A DNA stretch of 27,575 bases from contig JAGWMT010000010.1 of assembly GCA_028871595.1 (NCBI GenBank), positions 1 to 27,575 on the forward strand. Reading direction: 5' to 3'. The translations under genes and the position numbers were made by a program. Below, piece after piece: positions 15,532-24,605 of the stretch (position 1 is the first letter of the stretch; every line of letters begins with the position of its first letter). The notes beneath the pieces were generated by a model, which was not told the origin of the DNA, made no database searches, and saw nothing but the letters and a program-made list of their open reading frames with translations. This DNA is from Elusimicrobiota bacterium. GTDB taxonomy: Bacteria > Elusimicrobiota > Elusimicrobia > UBA1565 > UBA9628.

Positions 15532-16413
15532 ATGGCCCGTTTGAAAGGAATCTGGAAAATGCTCAAGCGCCGGCCCATGTCCTTGCTGGGCTTCGGCATC
15601 ATCGGCTCGTTCCTGGTGGTGGCGGCGCTGGCGCCGGTGCTGGCCCCTCCGGAAGCGGGCAGCCGGGACTTCTACATCATCCCGCAGACCGGCTACAGCC
15701 CCGACCCGGCCAAGCCCTCCAAGGAGCACTGGTTCGGCACCACCGAGCAGCAGTACGACCTGTACTACGGCATGGTCTGGGGCACGCGCACCGCGTTCAA
15801 GGTCGCGGTGAAGGTCGTGGGCCTGTCGGTGATGATCGGCGTGCTGCTCGGCGGCGTCGCCGGCTTCTACGGCGGCTGGGTGGACGAGCTCATCATGCGC
15901 TTCACCGACGTGGTGCTGGCCTTCCCGGACCTGGTGCTGGCCGTGGTGATCGTGGCCATATTGGGACCCAGCCTGGACCACGTCATGTACTCGGTCATGG
16001 CCGTGTCCTGGCCGTCCTACGCCCGCCTGATGCGCGGCGACGTGCTCTCGGTCAAGGAGCGCGACTTCGTGGCCGCCGCGCGCGCGCTGGGCGCCTCGGA
16101 CGCGCGCATCCTGTTCCGCCACATCATCCCGAACGCCATCTATCCGGTGCTGGTCGTGGCCTCCCTGTCCACCGGCAGCGTGGTCATCACCGCCGCGGCG
16201 CTGTCCTTCCTGGGCCTGGGCGCGCCCGTCGGCTACGCCGACTGGGGCCAGCTCATCTCCCTGTCCCGGAACTGGATCATGGGGTCCGCGGGCAGCCCGT
16301 TCGAATACTGGCACACCATCTTCATCCCCGGCATCGCGATCTTCCTGTTCGTTCTGGGCTGGAACCTGATGGGCGACGCCGTCCGCGACATCCTGGACCC
16401 GCGCCAGAAGTAG
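15532..16413 (+). CDS. dppC: Oligopeptide/dipeptide ABC transporter permease (DppC/OppC type)
   Basis: A 293-residue permease, partner of DppB. It has a basic start (RLKGIWKMLKRRPMS), a first helix (LLGFGIIGSFLVVAALAPVL), the external segment EHWFGTTEQQYDLYYGMVWGTRTAF, and the transport core with the EAA-like loop DFVAAARALGASDARILFRHIIPNA. It closes with GWNLMGDAVRDILDPRQK, the standard DppC ending. The usual GTDxxGRD element reads GTTEQQYD, a variant. ATG 15532 lies 1 base after the dppB stop. This is the last gene of the transporter operon; a hairpin terminator follows 14 bases after the stop. Confidence 0.94.
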   Translation: MARLKGIWKMLKRRPMSLLGFGIIGSFLVVAALAPVLAPPEAGSRDFYIIPQTGYSPDPAKPSKEHWFGTTEQQYDLYYGMVWGTRTAFKVAVKVVGLSVMIGVLLGGVAGFYGGWVDELIMRFTDVVLAFPDLVLAVVIVAILGPSLDHVMYSVMAVSWPSYARLMRGDVLSVKERDFVAAARALGASDARILFRHIIPNAIYPVLVVASLSTGSVVITAAALSFLGLGAPVGYADWGQLISLSRNWIMGSAGSPFEYWHTIFIPGIAIFLFVLGWNLMGDAVRDILDPRQK

Positions 16414-16427
16414 GCCCGTCCCGGCCG

Positions 16428-16479
16428 AAAAATGAACGCCGTCCCGGGCCAAATTCGGCTCGGCGGACGGTTCATTTTT
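16428..16479 (+). terminator. Long hairpin terminator after the transporter operon
   Basis: The arms are AAAAATGAAC (16428-16437), CGTCC (16440-16444) and CGGGCC (16445-16450), pairing with GGCTCG (16457-16462), GGACG (16465-16469) and GTTCATTTTT (16470-16479). This makes a stem of about 21 pairs with one G-T wobble, two bases unpaired or internally looped on each side, and a 6-base loop (AAATTC). The terminal T-run fits an intrinsic terminator; the A-run on the other arm makes it potentially bidirectional. Confidence 0.75.
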
Positions 16480-16482
16480 GAG

Positions 16483-16488
16483 TAAACT
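16483..16488 (+). promoter_or_regulatory. -10 box for the acyl-CoA ligase/CCA operon
   Basis: TAAACT (4 of 6 to TATAAT) with a TG two bases upstream sits just after the terminator's T-run and ends 9 bases before ATG 16498. No good -35 is seen because that position falls inside the terminator stem. Leaderless start inferred. Confidence 0.45.
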
Positions 16489-16497
16489 GAGACGAGA

Positions 16498-18081
16498 ATG
16501 GGCACTTTGAACCTCCTGCTCGACCGGGCCGCCCAGGAGGGCGGCGCCAAGCCCTCCTTGGTCATGGGCGACCGCGTCCTGACCTTCGCCGGCGTGCGCT
16601 CCGAGACTTTGTCCGTCGCCGAGGGCCTGCGCCGGTTCGGCGTGCGCAAGGGCGACCGCGTCGCCATCGTCCACCGCAACGCCCCCGAGTTCGTGATCGC
16701 CTATTTCGCCATCAACCGCTTGGGCGCCATCGCGGTGCCCATCAACTTCATGGTGCAGAAGGCCGACGAACTGGCGTACATGCTCAAGGACTGCGGCGCC
16801 GTGGGCGTCTTCACCCAGAGGGAGTTCCTGGCCGGCCTGACCGGCGCGGCGGAGAAATGCCCGGAGCTGAAGGCCCTGTGGCTCACCGACTTCCAGGAGG
16901 GGGCCGGCCGCTCCGCGCTGATCCGCGACTACGCCGCGCTGCGCGCCCGGCCGTCGGAGCTCCACGCGCCCGACCCCGCCGTCGAGTCCGACGTGGCCGC
17001 CATCCTGTACACCTCCGGCACCACCGGATTTCCGAAGGGCGTGATGCTCACGCACCGCAACCTGGTCACCAACTGCGAGAGCTCGATCAAGCGCATCACG
17101 CTCACGCGCCATGACGTCACCTTGTGCATCCTGCCCATGTTCCACAGCTTCGCCTGGACCGCCTTGGTGCTGACGGGGCTGCGCCTGACGCTGAAGGTCG
17201 TGATCTCGCCGTCCATCGCGCCCGCCAAGCCGTGGCTGACCGCCATGGGCGTCCATCACGTGACCTTGTTCGCCGCCGTGCCGCAGGTGTACGCCGCGCT
17301 GGGGCGCGAGGCGCGCGACCTCAAGACGCGCTGGTTCCTGCGCCTCTGGGCCTTCCGCAAGGTCCGCGTCGCCGCCTCCGGCGCCGCGCCCCTGCCGCCG
17401 GCCACCGCCGAGGCGTTCCGCGCCGCCGTCGGCGTCGGCATCATCGAGGGCTGGGGGCTCACCGAGACCAGCCCGGTGGCCACGGTCACGTCTCCGGACA
17501 ACATCAAGTTCGGCTTCGTCGGCGCGCCCATCGACGGCGTGCGCCTGAAGATCGTGGACGACGCGGAGAACGAGCTGGCCCCGGGCCTGGAAGGGGAGAT
17601 CTGCGTGAAGGGCGACAACGTGATGAAGGGCTACTGGAACCTGCCCGACGCCACCCGGGACGCCTTCACCCGGGACGGCTGGCTCAAGACCGGCGACGTC
17701 GGCTTCATCGATCCGCAGGGGTCCTTGGCCATCCGCGACCGCAAGAAGGACATGATCATCGTGAAGGGCCTGAAGGTGTTCTCCGCCCAGATCGAGGCCG
17801 TGATCGCCGAGAACCCCAACGTGGAGGAGTCGGCGATCATCGGCGTGCCCGACGAGGCCGGCGACGAGATCATCAAGGCCTTCGTCGTCCTCAAGAAGGG
17901 CTGTCTGCTGGACAAGCCCACCTTGCTCCAGTTCTTCAAGGAGAAGTTCGACCCCTACAAGCGCCCGCGCGACGTGGAGATCGTGGAGTCCCTGCCGAAG
18001 AACGCCCTGCAGAAGGTGCTCAAGCGCGAACTGCGCGAACGCGAACTGGCCAAGCGGTCCGTCGCCGCCGGGAAGCCGTGA
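16498..18081 (+). CDS. fadD: Long-chain acyl-CoA ligase / AMP-binding synthetase
   Basis: A 527-residue member of the adenylate-forming (ANL) family, which activates a carboxylic acid with ATP and joins it to coenzyme A. The P-loop motif is YTSGTTGFPKG (171-181), the acyl-binding region has LPMFHSFAWTALV, A5 is GWGLTETSPV, and the hinge is TGDVGFIDPQGSLAIRDRKKDMIIVKG. In the C-terminal lid, catalytic Lys506 is present, but its motif reads NALQKVLKREL; the usual glycine before the lysine is Gln. The sequence is most like fatty acyl-CoA synthetases, but chain length cannot be read. TGATG overlap with the next start (stop 18079-18081) couples it to the CCA-adding-type gene. Confidence 0.88.
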   Translation: MGTLNLLLDRAAQEGGAKPSLVMGDRVLTFAGVRSETLSVAEGLRRFGVRKGDRVAIVHRNAPEFVIAYFAINRLGAIAVPINFMVQKADELAYMLKDCGAVGVFTQREFLAGLTGAAEKCPELKALWLTDFQEGAGRSALIRDYAALRARPSELHAPDPAVESDVAAILYTSGTTGFPKGVMLTHRNLVTNCESSIKRITLTRHDVTLCILPMFHSFAWTALVLTGLRLTLKVVISPSIAPAKPWLTAMGVHHVTLFAAVPQVYAALGREARDLKTRWFLRLWAFRKVRVAASGAAPLPPATAEAFRAAVGVGIIEGWGLTETSPVATVTSPDNIKFGFVGAPIDGVRLKIVDDAENELAPGLEGEICVKGDNVMKGYWNLPDATRDAFTRDGWLKTGDVGFIDPQGSLAIRDRKKDMIIVKGLKVFSAQIEAVIAENPNVEESAIIGVPDEAGDEIIKAFVVLKKGCLLDKPTLLQFFKEKFDPYKRPRDVEIVESLPKNALQKVLKRELRERELAKRSVAAGKP

Positions 18082-19604
18082 TGGCCGGCCGCCGGATCCG
18101 CCTCCCGGCGGAGGCCTTGGCCGCGCTGAACCGCGTCGCCGGGCTCAAGCATCCGACGCCGGTGTACCTGGTCGGCGGGGCCATCCGCGACGTGTCCCTC
18201 GGGCGGTCCGTGACCGACCTGGACCTGGCCGCCGCCGGCGCCCGGACTCTCGCCGCGGCGATCGCGCGCGCGTTCAAGGGGACCTTGGTGACCTTGGACC
18301 CGGACAACGCCGTGTACCGCCTGGTTCTGCCCCCGGCGCGCGGCCGCGGCCTGCGCCAGATCGACGTCGCCGAGATCGTCGGCCGCGACATCGGAGAGGA
18401 CCTCGCGCGCCGCGACTTCACCGTGAACGCCGTCGCTCTGGAACTGACTCCGGCCCTGAAGGGCGCCATCCCCGAGGCTCAGCTTCTGGACCCACGCGGC
18501 GGCCTGGCCGACCTGGCGCGCGGCGTCCTCCGCGTCGAGAGCGACAAGCCCTTCTCGGACGACCCCCTCCGCCTGCTCCGCGCGTTCCGGATCGCCGCGC
18601 AGACCGGGCTGATGATCGAGCCCGCGACGCTCGCCCTGATCCACAAACACCGCCGCCGGGCGCGCGACCCCGCCGGCGAGCGCGTCCAGGCCGAGCTTCT
18701 CGCGTTGCTGGCGGTCCCGGGGTCGTCCGCGTCCCTGCGGGCCATGGACGATTGCGGCCTGCTCACGGCCCTGTTCGAGGACCTGGAGCCCGCGCGGCGC
18801 TGCGCGGAGGATTACTACGGGCCGGGCGGCGTCATGAAGCACAGCCTGGACGTCTGCGCGCGGACCGACTTCCTGCTCTCGAATTTCCGGAAGATCTACC
18901 CCGACCTGTCCCGGAACTTCGAGGAGCACCTGGCCGCGCGCTCCTCGGGGGGAGTCCCGGAGAGGGCGGTGCTGATGCTGGCCGCTCTCCTGCACGACGT
19001 CTCCAAGCCGGAGACGGCCCGGACCGTGGACGGCCGCCTGCGCTTTTTCGAGCACGACACCCGCGGCGCGACGCGGGCCGACAAGATCCTGCGCGACCTG
19101 CGCTTCTCGCGCGAACACATCCAAACCGTCGCCGAGATCGTCCGCCATCACCTCCGGCCCGGTCACCTGGCCTCCTCGGGCGACCCGGTGACCGACAAGG
19201 CGATCTACCGCTTTTTCCGCGACCTGGGCGAGCGCGCCCCCGGCCTGCTGGTGGTCTGCTGGGGGGACCACGCCAGCTACATGCCCGAAGTCCGGCTCAA
19301 GCGCCTGCTCAGCGCCGCCTGCGGCGCCCCGCGCCGCGCGGCGCCCGCCCGCCTGCGCACCGAGGAGGCGCGCAAGACCGTCCGCCACCTGCAGCTGGTG
19401 TCCTTGCTTCTGCGGCGCTATTTCGACCAGGACCGCGCGCCGGTGCCGGCGCGGCTGCTGGACGGCTCCGAGGTCATGAAGGCGCTCAATATCCCGCCCG
19501 GACCGAAGGTCGGAGACATCCTGGAGCGCCTGCGCGAGGCCCAGGCCGAAGGCGAGGTGCGCGACCGGACGCAGGCTCTGGCTTTCGTCGCGCGGCTGAA
19601 ATAA
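18081..19604 (+). CDS. cca: CCA tRNA nucleotidyltransferase / poly(A) polymerase family protein with HD domain
   Basis: A 507-residue class II nucleotidyltransferase. The head domain has YLVGGAIRDVSLGRSVTDLDLAA with catalytic D46 and D48; the neck has RRDFTVNAVALEL; then DPRGGLADLARGVLRV and DDPLRLLRAFRIAAQTG, all standard for CCA-adding enzymes. A C-terminal HD domain shows MKHSLDV, LAALLHDVSKPE, and IVRHHLRPGH, suggesting metal-dependent phosphohydrolase activity as in E. coli Cca. The protein adds or repairs the 3' CCA of tRNAs, or poly(A) tails; sequence alone does not decide. ATG 18081 shares one base with the ligase stop. Confidence 0.88.
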   Translation: MAGRRIRLPAEALAALNRVAGLKHPTPVYLVGGAIRDVSLGRSVTDLDLAAAGARTLAAAIARAFKGTLVTLDPDNAVYRLVLPPARGRGLRQIDVAEIVGRDIGEDLARRDFTVNAVALELTPALKGAIPEAQLLDPRGGLADLARGVLRVESDKPFSDDPLRLLRAFRIAAQTGLMIEPATLALIHKHRRRARDPAGERVQAELLALLAVPGSSASLRAMDDCGLLTALFEDLEPARRCAEDYYGPGGVMKHSLDVCARTDFLLSNFRKIYPDLSRNFEEHLAARSSGGVPERAVLMLAALLHDVSKPETARTVDGRLRFFEHDTRGATRADKILRDLRFSREHIQTVAEIVRHHLRPGHLASSGDPVTDKAIYRFFRDLGERAPGLLVVCWGDHASYMPEVRLKRLLSAACGAPRRAAPARLRTEEARKTVRHLQLVSLLLRRYFDQDRAPVPARLLDGSEVMKALNIPPGPKVGDILERLREAQAEGEVRDRTQALAFVARLK

Positions 19605-19628
19605 CGGCGTAACACCGGACCCCTAACC

Positions 19629-19634
19629 TACTAT
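19629..19634 (+). promoter_or_regulatory. -10 box for the LamG/PorV operon
   Basis: TACTAT lies in the AT-rich 37-base gap after cca and ends 7 bases before ATG 19642. No convincing -35 and no ribosome binding site are present. A leaderless start is inferred. Confidence 0.45.
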
Positions 19635-19641
19635 TAATAGC

Positions 19642-22600
19642 ATGACCGCCCGCCGATACGCCGTCCTCGCCGCCCTCAGCGCGGTCCTTTTCGCGGCCGC
19701 CGGCGCGTCCGCCGGCCCGGGCATCAATCCGCAGGTCCAGCAATGCGACGGCACCTACCTGTCCGGCAGCAATACCCACGCCCCGTACTCCATGCCCGTC
19801 CGCGTCCAGACCCAGGTGCAGGACACCACCGGGCTGCGCGTCGGCACGGCGCGGATGGGGACGCTGGGGATCGGCCAGGTCAAGGGCGTCTGGCGGTTCG
19901 ACTCGGCCACGCCGAACGTCACCATCACCGACACGGGCTGCAGCGTCGACGCCCACTGCTCCAGCGGCAAGTGCTGGACGTTCTCCTACAACTACGCCGA
20001 CGAGAACAAATCGGTCAACACCTTGCTCGGGCAGTGCATCTACAACACCGCGAATTGTTCCACGGTCACCGGCTTCGCCGCCTACCCCGCGGGCACCATC
20101 GGCGCGACGACGCCCGTCGGCCTGGGCGCCTGCCCCGGGACCCCGCCCGCGACCGGGACGACCACTTTATTTCCCACGTCGGCCTCGCAGTCGCCGGCGT
20201 CGCCGCTGGTGTACGCCAGCAACGGCGTCGCCACGCTGAACGGTTCCCAGTTCGTCCTGATTTCCGCCACCTCCGTCTGGAACATGGGTGGGAACTATTC
20301 GTTCGGCGCCTGGATCAAGACGTCCGCCGGCGGCACCCAGTACATCATCGCCAACGACCGGACGTACTACGGCGGCTCGGACGTCTATTGGGGTCTGGCG
20401 CTCAACAACGGCAAGCTGGAGCTTCTCGAATCCCGCGACTCCACGCCGCAGGCCACCGCGTCCTCGGGGCCCTCGCTGAACGACGGGGCCTGGCATTACG
20501 TGGAGGCCGTGCGCAACAACGGCGTCAGCCGCAAGCTGTACGCCGACGGCGCCTTGATCGCGACCTTCAACCCGACGATCAGCACCGGGCCGATCAGCCT
20601 GGTGGAAAAATTCAGCACCTACACCTATACGCAGACGCCCGACGTCGCGCCGTTCATCGGCGCGTCGGTCGCCATCAGCACGGACGGCATCCAGCAGGGC
20701 GCCGCGAGCGGCTATTTCACCGGCCAGATCGACGAGGTCCGCGTCACCGACCAAGTGCTGTCGGACGAGGAGGTCCTGCTGGAGTACAACGGCACGAAAC
20801 ACCGCTACTCCACGGACGGCGGCGCCACCTATTCTTACGCCGCCGGCTCTTTCCCGTCCGCCGCCAACGGGACCACCGCCCTGCAGACCTACCTGCCCGG
20901 AGAGACCGCGGCCGCCAACTCCGCCTGGATCTTCGAGGCGCAGAGCACCGACACCGTCACCCGCATCCTCCCGCAATACTCGATCACCCAAGACACCGGC
21001 AAGCCCCTGGCGCCCGACGCCACGCCGACTCCGACCTCCACCTCCCAGATCAGTTGGTCGTGGGGAGCCCCGAGCAAGATCTGCGTCGCCCCTGGAACGC
21101 CCGGCTCGGGCCCCTACTACCAGCTGGCCGACTGCGCCAGCGGCGTCGCCGTCACTCCGGCCAATTCCGTCTTCGAGCCCACGCGGCTGATCTCCGAGAC
21201 CTACGCCGGCCCGGCGAACCAGCTCGAATGCCGCCGCCTGCTGTTGACCGACGTCTGGGGCACCAGCCCGTTGGCCACCCCCGCCACCGCCTACACCTTG
21301 GCCGCCGTCCCGATCTCCCTGTCCTTCGCGTCCGTTTCGACCGGCAGCTTCTCGGCCAGCTGGAACGCCAACGGCAACGCTTCTTACACCCGCTTCGAGG
21401 TGACCTACGCGTTGGATCCGGCGTTCACCGTCTCGCTCGCCACGCGCGCCGCCAAGTCCGATAATTTCACCGCGACCACCGCCGGCGTCACGGGCCTGAC
21501 TCCCGGCACGACCTACTACGTCCGGGTGCGCGCCTTCAGCGGCCGCGATTCCGATTTTTTCGGGGGAACGGCGACGGCCTTCCTCACCGGCAGCGTCGTC
21601 ACCATCGCGGGCGCGCCCGCGCTGTCCGGCGCGCCTTTGTCGAATTCCTCGGTCCAATTCAGCTGGTCCGCCGTTTCCGGAGCGAACGGCTACACTTTGT
21701 TCGATTCGTCGAACCTGTCCACGCTCTACTCGGGACCCAACCGCTCCTTCACGATCTCGTCCCTGGGCGTGAACACCCGCTTCGATGCCGAGGTCGAAGC
21801 GGACATGCCCGCGCCGACGCCGGCGACCGCGCACGGTCACGCGACGGTGTACACCTTGGCCAACGCCCCGGTCGGCTTGTCCGTCACTGGAATCACCTTC
21901 ACCAGCGCGACCTTCAATTGGGGCGGGAACGGCAATCCCGTCGCGACGTCCTACGAGGTCTCGGTCGCCAGCGACCCGGCGTTCGGCGTCGTCGTGGCGA
22001 CCTTGAGCGCCACGGGCACCTCGGTCGGCGTGACCGGCCTGTTCCCAGGATCGACCTACTACGCGCGCGTGCGCGCGTACAACGGACAGCAGGCCGCGAC
22101 CGCCTTCGCCGCGTCGATCTCGTTCTCGATGGTGGCCGACATCTCGATCAGCACCAGCGCCGCCCCGGCCACCCCCTACACCCCGATCAACGGTTTGGTG
22201 GGCTCCTGGCAGTTCGACGAGGCTTCGGGCACGACCACCGCGGACCTGTCCGGCGCCGCCGCCGACCCGGCGGCCTTCGGCTGCGTGACGGCCGGCTGCG
22301 CGTCCACGCCGACCTTCGCCGCCGGCCCGCCGGGCCTGGGCACGGCGGCCTCGTTCAGCGGATTGCCCGGGGGAGTCGTCCGCTCGCTCAACGGCTCGAA
22401 TTTCGCGCCGTCCGGCGGAGGGAGCATCACGCTCGAGGCCTGGGTCAACCCGCAGACGGCGGCGCAGGTGTCCCGCGCCGGAATCGCCGCCGTCGGACTT
22501 CAGAACGCCGAGGACATCGCCTTGGACGTGTCCGGCGGCGTCTACAGGCTGCTGGTGTCCAACGGCGCCGTCGAGGTTCCGGTCGCCGTGGCGACCGCCA

Positions 22601-23625
22601 CGATCGTCGCCGGACAGTGGACTCACGTGGTCGGCGTCCTGGACACCGCCCATAGCACGGCGACTCTGTATCTCAACGGCAAGACCGCCGCCGTGCTCAA
22701 CGCCGCCCCGGCCCGCGTCGCCAGCGGCGCCCCGCTCAGCGTCGGGAACCGTCAAGACACCGGCGGCACGTACAGCTATCCGTTCTACGGCCGCGTGGAC
22801 GACGTGCGCGTCTTCAACCGCGCCCTTTCCGCCGTCGAGGTCCAGGCGGAGTACACGGGGGGCTTCATCTCCTCCGTGACGGCCTCGAACTCGGGGGTCA
22901 CGGTGGCCCTGCCGCCGAACGCCTTCGGCGCCCCCGCGCAGATCTTCATCACCGCGGACCCCGTCAATCATCCCATCCGCGTGTCGGCGTCGGCGCTGGC
23001 CGCCGGACTCTCGGTTCCGCCCGACGGTCTCACCTTGGTCCCCAATTCCCTGATCGAGGTCGTGCCCGTGGTGGCCGGAGTCGCGTTCACCTCCACCTTG
23101 GGCTCCTCGGCGACCGTGTCCATCCCGTACCTGGACGCGAACCGCGACAACCTCATCGACGGGACGAACCCGCCGCTGGCCGCCTCGAAGACCTTGATGT
23201 ACACGCTCAACACCACCGTCAACCGCTGGGAGCCGCTGCCCTCGTCCGTGGACCCGACGAACCGCCAGACCTCCGGCATGACGCCGCATTTCTCCGTCTT
23301 CGCCCTGTTCGCTCCGGTCACCTTGGGCGCCAATCTGGTGGCCGTCACCGTCTATCCGGTGCCGTGGAAGCCGGGCAGCGGCGGACGCTTCGACGCGGCG
23401 GGCGTCTCGTTCTCGCATCTGCCGGTGACCGGACGCATCCGCATCCTGACCTTGACCGGTCATAAGGTCCGCGAGTTCGCCTTCAGCGGCGCCGGCGCCG
23501 GGACCGCCGTCTGGGACGGGCGCAGCGACGACGGCCTGCGCGCCGCCAGCGGCGTTTATTTCGCGCGGATCTCCTCCGACACGGACGGCTCCGTCGTCAT
23601 CTTGAAATTCGCCATCGAACGATGA
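19642..23625 (+). CDS. Large secreted LamG/fibronectin type III protein with FlgD-like C-terminal domain
   Basis: A 1327-residue secreted protein. The signal peptide is residues 1-24 (ending GASA). A cysteine-containing N-terminal region follows (with GCSVDAHCSSGKCW). LamG-like jelly-roll 1 is at about 188-382 (YSFGAWIKT, WHYVEAVRNNG, GQIDEVRVTDQVLSDEEV). Fibronectin type III-like repeats lie at about 551-650, 655-735 and 737-834 (each with TYYVRVRAF- or TYYARVRAY-type strands or equivalents). LamG 2 is at 852-1074 (GLVGSWQFDEASGTTT, ITLEAWVNPQ, RVDDVRVFNRALSAVEV). A beta-rich linker is followed by a FlgD-Ig-like module at about 1232-1327 (VTVYPVPWKPG, GRIRILTLTGHKVREF, VWDGRSDDGLRAASGVYFARI). 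The last resembles sorting domains of surface proteins. It is probably cell-surface or extracellular and may bind glycans or proteins. It overlaps the PorV-type gene by 4 bases. Confidence 0.85.
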   Translation: MTARRYAVLAALSAVLFAAAGASAGPGINPQVQQCDGTYLSGSNTHAPYSMPVRVQTQVQDTTGLRVGTARMGTLGIGQVKGVWRFDSATPNVTITDTGCSVDAHCSSGKCWTFSYNYADENKSVNTLLGQCIYNTANCSTVTGFAAYPAGTIGATTPVGLGACPGTPPATGTTTLFPTSASQSPASPLVYASNGVATLNGSQFVLISATSVWNMGGNYSFGAWIKTSAGGTQYIIANDRTYYGGSDVYWGLALNNGKLELLESRDSTPQATASSGPSLNDGAWHYVEAVRNNGVSRKLYADGALIATFNPTISTGPISLVEKFSTYTYTQTPDVAPFIGASVAISTDGIQQGAASGYFTGQIDEVRVTDQVLSDEEVLLEYNGTKHRYSTDGGATYSYAAGSFPSAANGTTALQTYLPGETAAANSAWIFEAQSTDTVTRILPQYSITQDTGKPLAPDATPTPTSTSQISWSWGAPSKICVAPGTPGSGPYYQLADCASGVAVTPANSVFEPTRLISETYAGPANQLECRRLLLTDVWGTSPLATPATAYTLAAVPISLSFASVSTGSFSASWNANGNASYTRFEVTYALDPAFTVSLATRAAKSDNFTATTAGVTGLTPGTTYYVRVRAFSGRDSDFFGGTATAFLTGSVVTIAGAPALSGAPLSNSSVQFSWSAVSGANGYTLFDSSNLSTLYSGPNRSFTISSLGVNTRFDAEVEADMPAPTPATAHGHATVYTLANAPVGLSVTGITFTSATFNWGGNGNPVATSYEVSVASDPAFGVVVATLSATGTSVGVTGLFPGSTYYARVRAYNGQQAATAFAASISFSMVADISISTSAAPATPYTPINGLVGSWQFDEASGTTTADLSGAAADPAAFGCVTAGCASTPTFAAGPPGLGTAASFSGLPGGVVRSLNGSNFAPSGGGSITLEAWVNPQTAAQVSRAGIAAVGLQNAEDIALDVSGGVYRLLVSNGAVEVPVAVATATIVAGQWTHVVGVLDTAHSTATLYLNGKTAAVLNAAPARVASGAPLSVGNRQDTGGTYSYPFYGRVDDVRVFNRALSAVEVQAEYTGGFISSVTASNSGVTVALPPNAFGAPAQIFITADPVNHPIRVSASALAAGLSVPPDGLTLVPNSLIEVVPVVAGVAFTSTLGSSATVSIPYLDANRDNLIDGTNPPLAASKTLMYTLNTTVNRWEPLPSSVDPTNRQTSGMTPHFSVFALFAPVTLGANLVAVTVYPVPWKPGSGGRFDAAGVSFSHLPVTGRIRILTLTGHKVREFAFSGAGAGTAVWDGRSDDGLRAASGVYFARISSDTDGSVVILKFAIER

Positions 23626-24605
23626 AACGCGCCCTGCTCGCCGTCCTGCTCGCCGCCGCGCCGGCCGCCCCGGCGCTGGCCGCCTTCGGCGCGCGGCAGT
23701 CCGGGACCAGCGCGGCGCCGTTCCTGAACGTGGGCGCCGACGCGCGCGCCGCCGGGATGGGCAACGCCGTGTCCGCCTCGGCCGACGACGCCTCCGGTAC
23801 CTACTGGAACCCGGCCGACTTGGCGGGCCTCCACTACCGCCACGCGCTGCTGACCCACACGGCCTCCTACAAGTCCACGTTCTACGACTTCCTGGCCTAC
23901 GCCCACCCCGTCGAACTCCGCCGCGGCTCCGAGCGCGAACGCGACCTGCTTCCGGACCAGTTGGGCACCATCGGCGCGTGCCTCCTTTATGAGAACTCCG
24001 GAAGCCTTTCGGAGATCGACAACACCGGCACGCCCACCGGTCAGTCGTTCACGCCGCAGGACTTCGCCGCGTCGCTCGGCTGGGGCGCCGAGCTGGCCCG
24101 CGGCCTGGACGCCGGCATCGCCGTCAAGTACGTGTCCAGCAAGATCCAGGCCAGCGCGGCCACCGGCGCCGTGGATTTCGGCGCGCGCTGGCGCACCATG
24201 ATCTCCGGCACCGAGATCGGCTACGCGCTCTCGGCCGACGCCCGCAACGTGGGGGGGCGCCTCCAATACCACGAGGAGTCCGACCCCCTGCCCATGATCA
24301 TCGTCATCGGCCAGGCCCTCCATCCCTTCCGCGCCGTGACCTTGGAGTTCGACTACAACGCCCCGCGCGACGCCGCCGCCTACCCGTCCTTCGGCGTCGA
24401 ATGGCGCGCCCCCATGACCGAGGGCCTCACCGCCGCGCTGCGCGGCGGCTACGACGGCCGGATCCAGAAATCCGACCTGGGCGGGACCACCGGGATCACC
24501 TTCGGCGGCGGCCTGGGCTTCCAGCGCTTCGGTTTCGACTACGCCTGGTCGCCGGCCGGCGAGCTGGGGAACACGCAGCGGCTGTCGCTGTCGTACCGGT
24601 TCTAG
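23622..24605 (+). CDS. porV: PorV/PorQ family outer-membrane beta-barrel protein
   Basis: A 327-residue protein of the PorV/PorQ (UPF0164) family. The signal peptide is residues 1-20 (ending APALA). The hallmark is APFLNVGADARAAGMGNAVSASADDASGTYWNPADLAGL (about 31-69), followed by alternating amphipathic strands and a C-terminal aromatic (SLSYRF), as in outer-membrane barrels. In Bacteroidota, PorV shuttles C-terminal-domain cargo during type IX secretion. Related proteins occur in several other diderm phyla where the secretion route is not well defined. The ATG overlaps the LamG-protein stop (ATGA), so the two are made together. No other type IX components are in the window. Confidence 0.87.
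   Translation: MKRALLAVLLAAAPAAPALAAFGARQSGTSAAPFLNVGADARAAGMGNAVSASADDASGTYWNPADLAGLHYRHALLTHTASYKSTFYDFLAYAHPVELRRGSERERDLLPDQLGTIGACLLYENSGSLSEIDNTGTPTGQSFTPQDFAASLGWGAELARGLDAGIAVKYVSSKIQASAATGAVDFGARWRTMISGTEIGYALSADARNVGGRLQYHEESDPLPMIIVIGQALHPFRAVTLEFDYNAPRDAAAYPSFGVEWRAPMTEGLTAALRGGYDGRIQKSDLGGTTGITFGGGLGFQRFGFDYAWSPAGELGNTQRLSLSYRF

Noticed and set aside
20167..23463. Very long open frame on the minus strand opposite the LamG protein
   Set aside because: It is a GC-rich antisense shadow: low-complexity Arg/Gly/Asp/Val composition with no motifs, while the plus strand has clear signal peptide and domains.
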